In this document: in pieces, positions 52,901-60,203 of the stretch
How positions within the stretch are numbered: position 1 is the first letter of the stretch
Layout: every line of letters starts with the position of its first letter
NCBI RefSeq assembly: GCF_002043005.1
Contig: NZ_CP020330.1
Span: 4,420,001 to 4,484,000, forward strand
From: Martelella mediterranea DSM 17316
Lineage (GTDB): Bacteria; Pseudomonadota; Alphaproteobacteria; Rhizobiales; Rhizobiaceae
Reading direction: 5' to 3'
Length of the DNA stretch: 64,000 nt
Program-made: the position numbers and the translations under genes
Notes under the pieces: model-generated
What the model saw: only the letters and a program-made list of their open reading frames with translations
The model's database searches: none
Told to the model about the DNA's origin: nothing

Positions 52901-55900
52901 CCGGCGACGGCGCAGCCGGCCTCGTGGTCCAGTCCATCGGCGGCGGCGGCGGCAATGGCGGGGATGCGACCGCCAGTTCCGTGGCCAAATCGATCACATC
53001 ATGGCTGGCCGAAGACGAGGAGAAAGTCGACGCGGGCACGGATTTTGCCGTCTCGGTCAATTCCTATGTCGGCGGTTATGGCGGCGTTGGCGGCGTCGGC
53101 GGCACGGTCAGCGTCAGCCATTACGGCGCGATCAGCACGACGGGCGGCTATGCCGACGGCATTCTGGCGCATTCGATCGGCGGCGGCGGCGGCAATGCCG
53201 GCACCGGCTCCGGCTCGACCAAGGCGGCAGACGGCATCAAGTCGGCCGCGTTGAATATCGGGCTCGGCGCCTATGGCGGCGCGGGCACCAACGGCGGCAG
53301 CGTCGACGTGCATATGGATGACGCCGGCGCTTCGATCTACACCGGCGGCCATGTGTCCCGCGGGATCTTCGCCCAGTCGATCGGCGGCGGCGGCGGCTCC
53401 TCCTCCGGGGGCGGCGGCAGCGGCGATGCGGACTGGGACATCACCATCGGTCTCGGTGCACAGGGTTCAGCCGGCGGAGATGGCGGCGCGGTCAGCATTT
53501 CGAGCGAAGGCGCGATCACCACCAAGGGCGACTGGTCGGATGCGATACTGGCCCAATCGATCGGCGGCGGCGGCGGTGCGGCGGGTTCCGGCAAGAGCTC
53601 GCTTTCCATCAAGGAGGACGAGGACGACGACGATGATGACGGCGATGATGATGGCGGGGACGACGCCGAAGCGACGGAAACGTCGCTCGCCATGGTCTCA
53701 ACCTCGGATGACGATGACGACGGCGGCGATGATGGCGATGACGACGACAAGACCCTCACATTCGGGGTGACCGTCGGCTCGACCGGCGGCGCCGGAGGGG
53801 CCGGCGGCGCGGTGACCATAGGGCAGGACAGTTCGGGAACCATCGTCGGCACCGGAACGATCCACACCTTTGGCACGATGTCGGCCGGCATCGTCGCCCA
53901 ATCGGTCGGCGGCGGCGGCGGCGCGGTGGCGATCTCGTCGGGCAGCGATGATTCCGACGACAGCGATACCTCCAGCAGTTGCGATTCCTCAAGCAGTTCC
54001 AGCAGCGACGATTCCAGCTCCGACGACAAGGATAGCTGCGCCACGCTCACCATCGGCTCGGAAGGCGGCAGTGGCGGCGATGGCGGCAACGTCTCGGTTT
54101 ACGCCGGCAACATCTATACCAGCGGCTTCGCCTCCCACGGCATTGTTGCCCAGTCGATCGCCGGCGGCGGCGGCATCGGTTTTTCCTCCGGTCTTGCCGT
54201 TTCCAAGGTCAAGATCGGCCTCGGCGGCAAGGCGGATGGCAGTGCCGGAACCGCCGGCACCGTTACCGTCAAAACCCTCTCCGATACCAAAATCGTTACC
54301 AAGGGCGATGCCTCGCAGGGCGTCATCGCCCAGTCGATCGGTGGCGGCGGCGGCCTCGTCGGCGTGGCGCTCGGCACAGCCAATGCGGTCAATGACGATA
54401 CCATCACCAATGTGCTGAGCGTGACCATGGGGTCCAGCAGCAATTCCGGTTCGGCCCATGGCGGCAAGGTGGCGATCACCCACAGCGGCGCGATCACCAC
54501 CTATGGCGCGCGCTCGGCGGGCATCGTCGCGCAGTCGATCAGCGGCGGCGGCGGCTTCCTGACGGCAGCCGCTGCGGTCACTGACAAGATATCCTTCGTC
54601 CAGGAACAGGCGCCCAACAGCGCCGACGAGGCGTCGGTCACGCTCGAGGACGGCGCCACCATCATTACCTCCGGCGATGGCGCTTTCGGCATACTGGCGC
54701 AGACGATTTCCGGCGGCGGTGGCGTGGCGGCTGATCTGGCGCAGAAGCTCAACGCGTCCTACGGCTATTACGGCGGCACGTCGAGCGGCTCGAATTACTA
54801 CTATTCCGACAGCGGCAACGCGGACAGCGCCGGCATCGTCAACGTTGCGGTCGACGCCGGCGCGTCTGTCCAGACCACCGGCAAATACGCCCACGGCATC
54901 GTGGCCCAGGCCATTGGCGGGTCGGGCGGCATCTTCACACAAAACGGCAAGACCTATGCCGGCACACTCGGTCGTTTCAACAACACGAAAGGTTCTGATG
55001 CGGATGGCAACACGTCATCTGGCTCGCTCGCCGTGACGATCGGCGGATCGGTTACCGTGACGGACCCGACCGCCTGGGGCGTCTGGGCCCAGACGACCGG
55101 CGAGACGATGACGCTGACGCTGGATCAGGGCGGATCGCTGACGGGGTCCAAAGCGGCCGCAGTGGACGGAGAGTTTCAGGGCGGCGCGCTCTATGTTTCC
55201 GCGGCCAAGAAGACCAGCGTCACACACAGCAATTCCGGCACATTCACCGGCAATATCGTGCAGCACGACTTCGCCACTTCATCGTCTTCCGCGGCCAATG
55301 GCGCGGTGCAGATGGCGGCGCTCGGTGGCACAAGCCTTTTCCTCAATCAGGGAACGGGCACGTTCGTGACCGGCGCGATCGCCGATGTCGACGCTGTGCT
55401 CAATGCCGGCAGCATTGACCCGGGCGGCGCGTGGAACACGATTGCCACGACCTTCACCGGCGCTCTCGCCGGCATCGGCTCATCGGGCAGCGCCTATGAT
55501 GTCGCCGATCTCGGCCTTTCGACCACGTTCTCGCCGTTCAGCTATTTCAAGCGCAGCGACCGGATCGACTGGCGCACGGAAAGCGCCAGCAAGGGCGGGC
55601 TGTTCACCAATCTCGATGTCGACATGGAACACGGCACGGCCGACCGGCTGACGATCGAAGGCGACTTCGCCGGGACCTGGGGCGTCGATATCAACGCCAA
55701 TGCCCTGCTGCCGAACACGCGCAGCGAGTTCCTGACGGCCGAGGGCAGCGACACCTCGTCGCTCACGGCACTTTCCTCGCTGGTCTTCGATTTCACCGAC
55801 GTTACGAAATCGGCAGAGGGCTGGTACGGTTTCTCGGTCGATGACGCGTATTTCACCGGCAACGGCGTTTCGCTCGGCAAGAATGCCAGCGAGGTTTCGA

Positions 55901-56994
55901 AGGCGATGCAGCAGGCCTGGGACAAGGTCGCCGATGGCAGCGCCACGGAAGTGAAGTTCGCCGAGGACGAGATTTCGCTCGGCCAGGCCTTCGGCGCGTT
56001 CCATCAGTCCGAGCCCGATACCTTCTCCGACATGTTGCTGGAACTCGCCTCGCAGACGGCGGCGGCGCCGCTGGCGGATTCGCCCTCGGCGGCGATTTCC
56101 GCGGCCAACAGCGTGCTGTCGTGCCCGGCCTTCGAGACGACCGGCGTGATGATGGATGAGGGCTCATGCGTGTGGAGCCGCGTGCTTGGCGGCGAGACGA
56201 CGCAGGACGCCCATGGCGATGCTTCCGGCTACACCCAATCCGTCGGCGGGTTGCAGATCGGCGGCCAGACGGAGCTCAGCGATGGCTGGTTCCTGGGCTC
56301 GGGGCTCACCTATGAAAGCAGCTGGTTCCGCAATGACAGCGGGTCGGAGAAGCTGGATCAGCAATCCTTCACCGGTGCGGTCGCGCTGAAGCGGGAGATG
56401 GGGCCGTGGCTCTTTGGCCTCGTCGGCGGCGCCGGTTACAACTGGGGCGATTCCAAGCGCTATATCAACCTCGACACGCTCTCGGCCACGGCGCGGGGCG
56501 AGCCGGATTCGGCGATGTTCTTCGCCCGGTTCCGCGCATCTTATGAAATAGCCCTCGGCGATGAGTATTACATGCGCCCCAAGGTGGATTTCGATGTCAT
56601 CAACATGCACCAGTTCGGCTATACCGAAACCGGCGCGGGCGCGGTGAACCTGATGGTCGACGGCAATTCCGATACCGCGTTCGGGGTCACGCCGGGCATC
56701 GAGTTCGGCGCGCGGATACCGTTCAAGGAGAACTGGCCGGCGCGGCTTTACGGCGATCTCGGCGTGACTTTCCTGACATCGGACGAATGGGAGACGACGG
56801 CTCGGTTTGCTGGTCTGTCCTCGATGGACAGCTTCTCGACCTTCACGCCGATCGCCGATACGGTGGGCCATGTCTCGCTCGGGCTCGACCTCGCGCAACG
56901 CCAGGGCATGGAGCTGAAATTCCAGTATGACGGCTCGTTCGCCGACGACTATCAGTCGCATGTCGGCTCCGTGCGGTTCGGCTACCGGTTCTGA
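49951..56994 (+). CDS. Giant autotransporter with repetitive Gly-rich passenger
   Basis: 2,347 residues, by far the largest gene. It starts at 49951 (GGGGGGAC upstream) with a basic extended signal region DRKRMKWIASSILFQSTALA and LPLYSRGYTRAYAAVTC. The passenger (about 60-2030) is dominated by about 18 copies of a GIVAQSIGGGGG-like motif spaced roughly 45-110 residues apart, as in beta-helix adhesin-type autotransporters. Two inserts are unusual: an Asp-rich stretch at 53611-53750 and a Ser/Asp stretch with two Cys at 53941-54039. The C terminus (about 2065-2347) is an autotransporter beta-barrel ending in VRFGYRF. A TATAAT box at 49868-49873 could be its promoter -10. Role: probably a surface adhesin or matrix protein. 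Confidence 0.93.
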   Translation: MNRSDTRKAAERPADRKRMKWIASSILFQSTALAGTLAGVPLPLYSRGYTRAYAAVTCDPSSVRTETGSNIDKSQFESRKSDIYSQTISCTISSGTLTTTQYAYSGTYMALINPGDGGGSDTYRGAVYGVHSNWGWAGFSVNVTNNATITVTEAADTSLLFAPGYSIPYSNLRIGKTQSNGLNAVSLGALNWSGTDTNKETGGGDGGIVSIVSSGDVSSSVGGGIFALSQGGSTRDSHDKDGSAGRGGRVSVHSTGTVSGATFGIAALSLGGPATYSGSGDYTSSGYAYSVSVYTSKSVYATKSGPAILAASYGGNTPYNTNSFATGAGGDGGGSSSGDVENPNATAARVQVGSAQTPMAGKITTQSAGAIYLGAVNQSVQLTRKTGAAIMAISRSGDGLPGGGKKAMEGFNANPVAVTVYGASSTLLQTQGDYSPGILAVSQGGTSYESTKDGREAPGGTGLNANVELTGGGQIITHGDTSSAIIAQSLGGGGSSTYKGENGWGGAAWDVTVTNDFGITTYGDHSHGIIAQSASAADGGGIYTNSDGRTLTWGDTSANGSTSRDVTVTNTGNITVHGIDSHGIVAQSIGGGGGLLQSAGTVPTTSLSQGSAISNPEDGQTVGGQNAGSVPGSVTVTNKGNISTYGGYAGAKTAASSSDQTELGGGIAILAQSIGGGGGTNSGTGATGAIGSGESSSSAVKSSSDSAIPGSNGGTVDVHNYGNLTTTGSEAHGIVAQSIGGGGGQGRNKKGLFHTVGGAGGPGGNGGEATIITESATAIATTGDYAMGMVAQSVGGGGGAGGQATAWGLFFSSATGGSGGAGGAGGTAKVTQFGSGTQGASDYSTLSTKGDHGTGILVQSIGGGGGIGGNGKSTSAGFGIDISIAHGGSGAYGGSGGDAKVYTNGVVATSGTDAQGIVVQSIGGGGGSGGQASSKAIAAGVPFDEDGNTISFSVSIAHGGIGGAGGDGGTAEAHVYKTSRIQTSGDGAAGLVVQSIGGGGGNGGDATASSVAKSITSWLAEDEEKVDAGTDFAVSVNSYVGGYGGVGGVGGTVSVSHYGAISTTGGYADGILAHSIGGGGGNAGTGSGSTKAADGIKSAALNIGLGAYGGAGTNGGSVDVHMDDAGASIYTGGHVSRGIFAQSIGGGGGSSSGGGGSGDADWDITIGLGAQGSAGGDGGAVSISSEGAITTKGDWSDAILAQSIGGGGGAAGSGKSSLSIKEDEDDDDDDGDDDGGDDAEATETSLAMVSTSDDDDDGGDDGDDDDKTLTFGVTVGSTGGAGGAGGAVTIGQDSSGTIVGTGTIHTFGTMSAGIVAQSVGGGGGAVAISSGSDDSDDSDTSSSCDSSSSSSSDDSSSDDKDSCATLTIGSEGGSGGDGGNVSVYAGNIYTSGFASHGIVAQSIAGGGGIGFSSGLAVSKVKIGLGGKADGSAGTAGTVTVKTLSDTKIVTKGDASQGVIAQSIGGGGGLVGVALGTANAVNDDTITNVLSVTMGSSSNSGSAHGGKVAITHSGAITTYGARSAGIVAQSISGGGGFLTAAAAVTDKISFVQEQAPNSADEASVTLEDGATIITSGDGAFGILAQTISGGGGVAADLAQKLNASYGYYGGTSSGSNYYYSDSGNADSAGIVNVAVDAGASVQTTGKYAHGIVAQAIGGSGGIFTQNGKTYAGTLGRFNNTKGSDADGNTSSGSLAVTIGGSVTVTDPTAWGVWAQTTGETMTLTLDQGGSLTGSKAAAVDGEFQGGALYVSAAKKTSVTHSNSGTFTGNIVQHDFATSSSSAANGAVQMAALGGTSLFLNQGTGTFVTGAIADVDAVLNAGSIDPGGAWNTIATTFTGALAGIGSSGSAYDVADLGLSTTFSPFSYFKRSDRIDWRTESASKGGLFTNLDVDMEHGTADRLTIEGDFAGTWGVDINANALLPNTRSEFLTAEGSDTSSLTALSSLVFDFTDVTKSAEGWYGFSVDDAYFTGNGVSLGKNASEVSKAMQQAWDKVADGSATEVKFAEDEISLGQAFGAFHQSEPDTFSDMLLELASQTAAAPLADSPSAAISAANSVLSCPAFETTGVMMDEGSCVWSRVLGGETTQDAHGDASGYTQSVGGLQIGGQTELSDGWFLGSGLTYESSWFRNDSGSEKLDQQSFTGAVALKREMGPWLFGLVGGAGYNWGDSKRYINLDTLSATARGEPDSAMFFARFRASYEIALGDEYYMRPKVDFDVINMHQFGYTETGAGAVNLMVDGNSDTAFGVTPGIEFGARIPFKENWPARLYGDLGVTFLTSDEWETTARFAGLSSMDSFSTFTPIADTVGHVSLGLDLAQRQGMELKFQYDGSFADDYQSHVGSVRFGYRF
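51400..54930 (+). repeat. Passenger-domain repeat array (GIVAQSIGGGGG motifs)
   Basis: About 18 degenerate repeats with spacing of roughly 130-340 nt, each ending in a Gly run. Codons for the core (ATC GTC GCC CAG TCG ATC GGC GGC GGC GGC) are nearly identical between copies, giving internal DNA repeats that recombination or assembly collapse could change. First clear copies at about 51400 and 51700, last at about 54897; copies at 54519 and 54687 have ISGGGG instead of IGGGGG. Confidence 0.85.
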
Positions 56995-57085
56995 TCAAGC
57001 AGCAGGTCACGGCCTGCCGAAAAAAGCTGGAGCGCGGCAAGCCATTGCCGCTCTCCCCAGTCTACGCAACGCACAGGAATACCGC

Positions 57086-58258
57086 ATGCCCGCCGATCCG
57101 TCCGAAAACAACAGTGCCGCCGACGGCACCGCCGCGCCGACCGGGCCGGACCGCGCAGATGCGCCCGAGGCGCGGGTGGATCCCGCCGTGCTGCAGACCA
57201 ATGTGACCTGTTCGCGGGGCTTTCCGCAGTGGCTTGCCATGCACAATTGCGCGCTGGCGTTTACCTCCTACCAGACCGGCCAGCTTTTTCTTGTCGGCAC
57301 GCTGCCCAACGGATCGCTCTCGCTGCACCAGCGCAATTTCGTCCGGGCCATGGGGTTGATCGGCGATGCCCAGCGCCTGCTGCTGGCCGGCCTTGCCCAG
57401 ATCTGGCGTTTTGAGAACGTGCTGGCGCCCAACGAGCGCGCCAACGAGCATTTCGACAGGCTCTACGTGCCGCGCCGCGGCCAGACGGTGTCCGATCTCG
57501 ATGTCCATGAGCTGGGCATCGACGCCGCCGGCCGGCTGCTTTTCGTCAACACCAAATATTCGTGTCTGGCGACCGACAGCGTCGCCCATTCGTTCAAGCC
57601 AGTCTGGCGCCCGCCCTTCATCTCCCGGCTGGCCCCGGAAGATCGCTGCCACCTGAACGGACTTGCGATGGAAAACGGCGTTCCGCGCTTTGTCACCTCG
57701 GTCTCGACCTCGGACATCGTCGACGGCTGGCGCGAGCATCGCCGCGATGGCGGCGTGGTCGTCGATATCGAAACGGACGAGATTGTCGCCGAAGGCCTGT
57801 CTATGCCGCATTCCCCGCGCCTGCACGACGGCGCGCTGTGGTTTCTCGATTCCGGCAATGGCTATCTCACCCGGCTGGACCTTGAAAGCAGGACGCGCGA
57901 GCGCGTCGCCTTCTGTCCCGGCTTCCTGCGTGGCCTGTCCTTCCATGACGGCCATGCCCTGGTCGGGCTTTCGCTGGCGCGGCGCGAGGGTGTGTTTTCC
58001 GGGCTCAATCTCCAGGACGAGCTGGAAAGCCGCAAGGCCGAGGCCTGGTGCGGGCTGCAGATCGTCAACACCGCCAATGGCGATATCGTGGAATGGCTGC
58101 GCCTCGAGGGCGGGATCAAGGAACTCTTCGACGTGCGGGTCCTGCCGGGCGTCCGCTGCCCGATGGCGCTGCCGACCTTCGGCCCCGAACTCGCCAGCTT
58201 CATCACCATCGAAGCCCCGGATCAGCCCTTGTCGGAACGCGGCTGGAAACCGGCCTGA
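57086..58258 (+). CDS. TIGR03032 family protein of unknown function
   Basis: 390 residues; soluble beta-rich protein recognised by RGFPQWLAMHNCALAFTSYQ (about 46-65), LGTLPNGSLSLHQRN-like text, the HLNGLAMENGVPRFVTSVST block and SMPHSPRLHDGALWFLDSGN. No signal peptide. Start at 57086 is backed by AGGAA 8 nt upstream. It lies 91 nt downstream of the autotransporter on the same strand, so a shared transcript is possible. Repeated W/F-G blades suggest a beta-propeller, but no activity is known. Confidence 0.8.
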   Translation: MPADPSENNSAADGTAAPTGPDRADAPEARVDPAVLQTNVTCSRGFPQWLAMHNCALAFTSYQTGQLFLVGTLPNGSLSLHQRNFVRAMGLIGDAQRLLLAGLAQIWRFENVLAPNERANEHFDRLYVPRRGQTVSDLDVHELGIDAAGRLLFVNTKYSCLATDSVAHSFKPVWRPPFISRLAPEDRCHLNGLAMENGVPRFVTSVSTSDIVDGWREHRRDGGVVVDIETDEIVAEGLSMPHSPRLHDGALWFLDSGNGYLTRLDLESRTRERVAFCPGFLRGLSFHDGHALVGLSLARREGVFSGLNLQDELESRKAEAWCGLQIVNTANGDIVEWLRLEGGIKELFDVRVLPGVRCPMALPTFGPELASFITIEAPDQPLSERGWKPA

Positions 58259-58265
58259 AGAGCTC

Positions 58266-58369
58266 TAGAACCTTTCCGCATTTCACGGAAACGCGGAAAG
58301 GTTCTATCTCTTTGTTTTTACGCAATTCCGGACGGTGAACCGGTGTCCACTTCACCTGGAATTGCTATA
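58266..58369. repeat. RIME-like intergenic palindromic repeat, copy 2
   Basis: Second copy of the element at 6075. The left arm is a perfect 13-bp stem AGAACCTTTCCGC/GCGGAAAGGTTCT, followed by TCTTTGTTTTTACGC and a right arm GACGGTGAACCGG ... CACCTGGAATTGCTA. It lies between convergent genes and probably also serves as a bidirectional transcript end. Its right end supplies the final codons and stop of cysG (58352-58369). Confidence 0.75.
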
Positions 58370-59845
58370 AACCGTCGCCGGCAAAGGCCGAGCTTCCTTG
58401 AGATAACGCGGCACTAAAGCCTGCCTGTCGCTAACCGCGACGGTCTTTGCAAAGACCCGGCCGACGCCGAACAGGACCGGGTTGTCATGGCCGATTTCAG
58501 CCATGCCCTCGCCCAGACCCGCAAGCGTGCCGTGCCAGCGTCTTTCGTCCGGTCGGCTGATGTTGGAAGCGATCAGGACCGGGGTTTCCGGCGAAAGCCC
58601 TTCGGCGATCAGCCGTGTTGCGATTTCGCCGGCGGTGCGGCCGCCCATGTAGAACATCGTGGTCGTCGTCGGGTCGGCGATGGCGCGCCAGTCGATGTCT
58701 TGCGGCAGCGCACCCTTTTTCGAGTGCCCGGTGACGAAGCGGACAGACTGGGCGCAATCGCGGTGGGTGAGCGAGGTTGTCGTGCCGGCGGCGAGCGCGC
58801 TTGCGGCGGTGATGCCGGGGATGACGGAAACAGGAATGCCCGCTTCGCGAAGGGCTGAGATCTCCTCGCCGGACCGCCCGAAGACGGAAGGGTCGCCCGA
58901 TTTCAGTCGCACGACGCGTTTTCCGGCCCGCGCCAGATCGAGCATCATCCGGTTGATGTCCTCCTGCCGGCAGCTTGTCCGTCCGCCGCGTTTTCCGACC
59001 AGCATGCGCTTCGCCTCGCGTCGCGCCAGTTCGAGGATTTCCGGCGCGATCAGGTCGTCGAACAGGATGACATCGGCCGATTGCAGCGCGCGCATGGCCT
59101 TCAGCGTCAGAAGCTCGGGATCGCCCGGCCCGGCGCCGACAAGCGTGACGCTGCCGGTTTGCGGAGAGGCCGCGACCTGCGTCGCGCGCGCCAGAAGCCG
59201 GTCGGCTGCACCATCATCAGGGCCGGAGATACCAGAAAAACTCAGGTCGACGAAATGCTCCCAGAAGGCCCGGCGCTGGCCGCCCGGCTTCAGTCTGGCA
59301 TTCACCCCGTCACGCAAACCGGCAGCAAGCCCGGCCCAGTCTTTCAGAGATTTCGGCAGCAGCGTTTCGATCCGCCGCCGGATCGCCTGGCCCAGAATGG
59401 GGGCCGCGCCGTCGGTGGAAATGCCGACGACGACCGGCGAGCGGTTGACGATCGAGCCGAACTGGAAGTCGCAATAGTCCGGTTTGTCGATGACGTTGAC
59501 CGGCACACCTTCCGCCTTCGCCCGCGCGCGGAAGGCCTGCGCTTCCTCCTCATCCACACAGTCTCCGAGCGCCAGCTCAAACGCCGTCCAATCGGCAGCC
59601 GACCAGTCCGCCCCGGAAAGGCGCACCCGACCATCGGCCTCCAGCGCAAGCAGCGCCGCGTCGGCGGCCTCGCGTCCCAGAAACGCCGTCACATCGGCAC
59701 CCGTGGCGGCCATCAATTCGGCCTTCCAGGCAGCGGCATCACTGCCGCCAGCGACCAGTACCGCCTTGCCCTTCAGCCGGAAGAACAGCGGCAGGACGGC
59801 TAGGTCCTCCATGCGGGCGGGTGCTTTTGCGCGTCCGGTGGCCAT
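58352..59845 (-). CDS. cysG: Siroheme synthase (uroporphyrinogen-III C-methyltransferase / precorrin-2 dehydrogenase / sirohydrochlorin ferrochelatase)
   Basis: The 497-residue fused enzyme makes siroheme, the cofactor of NirB. Residues about 18-215 are the CysG N-terminal NAD-dependent dehydrogenase/chelatase (KAVLVAGGSDAAAWKAELMA; dimerisation domain later). Residues about 225-480 are the SAM-dependent methyltransferase: VTLVGAGPGDPELLTLKAMR, LVGKRGGRTSC, RLKSGDPSVFGRSGEE, VIPGITAASALAAG. The ATG at 59845 follows AGGTGG. The tail VYSNSR and stop lie inside a RIME-like repeat, so the C terminus may have been altered by that insertion. It is the last gene of the nitrite-assimilation operon, 12 nt after nirD. 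Confidence 0.95.
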   Translation of the reverse strand: MATGRAKAPARMEDLAVLPLFFRLKGKAVLVAGGSDAAAWKAELMAATGADVTAFLGREAADAALLALEADGRVRLSGADWSAADWTAFELALGDCVDEEEAQAFRARAKAEGVPVNVIDKPDYCDFQFGSIVNRSPVVVGISTDGAAPILGQAIRRRIETLLPKSLKDWAGLAAGLRDGVNARLKPGGQRRAFWEHFVDLSFSGISGPDDGAADRLLARATQVAASPQTGSVTLVGAGPGDPELLTLKAMRALQSADVILFDDLIAPEILELARREAKRMLVGKRGGRTSCRQEDINRMMLDLARAGKRVVRLKSGDPSVFGRSGEEISALREAGIPVSVIPGITAASALAAGTTTSLTHRDCAQSVRFVTGHSKKGALPQDIDWRAIADPTTTTMFYMGGRTAGEIATRLIAEGLSPETPVLIASNISRPDERRWHGTLAGLGEGMAEIGHDNPVLFGVGRVFAKTVAVSDRQALVPRYLKEARPLPATVYSNSR

Positions 59846-59857
59846 GATCCACCTCCC

Positions 59858-60193
59858 CTATTCCGCCGCCATCGGCAGCGCGGAGAGCGCAATGAACAGC
59901 CGCCCGTCCTCGACCTGTATGGGATAGGTCTGCACCGCGCCCTCATCCGCCCCGAGCGCCGAACCGCTTTCCAGCGAAATCACCATATTATGCAAGGGGC
60001 AGGTCACGGCCCTTCCGTGCACAATACCCTCTGAAAGCGGGCCGTCCTTGTGCGGGCAACGGTCGTCGATGGCGAAGACCTCGTCTTCCGCCGTGCGGAA
60101 CACCGCGATGCGGCCGAAAGCGGTGTTCACGCAGCGCGCGCCGCGCCGCGGGATATCTTCAATACGGCCGATAGCGATGAAATCGTTGCTCAT
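59858..60193 (-). CDS. nirD: Nitrite reductase (NADH) small subunit
   Basis: 111-residue Rieske-fold protein that works with NirB in reducing nitrite to ammonia. Rieske ligand spacing CPH-x16-CPLH is present (RCPHKDGPLSEGIVHGRAVT, then CPLH), so it probably carries a [2Fe-2S] cluster; many NirD proteins lack these residues. The ATG at 60193 follows GGAGTGAGGAG and nirB ends ten nt upstream. Confidence 0.93.
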   Translation of the reverse strand: MSNDFIAIGRIEDIPRRGARCVNTAFGRIAVFRTAEDEVFAIDDRCPHKDGPLSEGIVHGRAVTCPLHNMVISLESGSALGADEGAVQTYPIQVEDGRLFIALSALPMAAE

Positions 60194-60203
60194 GATGGGC
60201 TCC

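Noticed and set aside
51400..54930. Regularly spaced GC-rich repeats that look like a CRISPR or tandem satellite array
   Set aside because: The repeats keep reading frame and encode the passenger motif; spacing is irregular, the units are degenerate and no cas genes are present.
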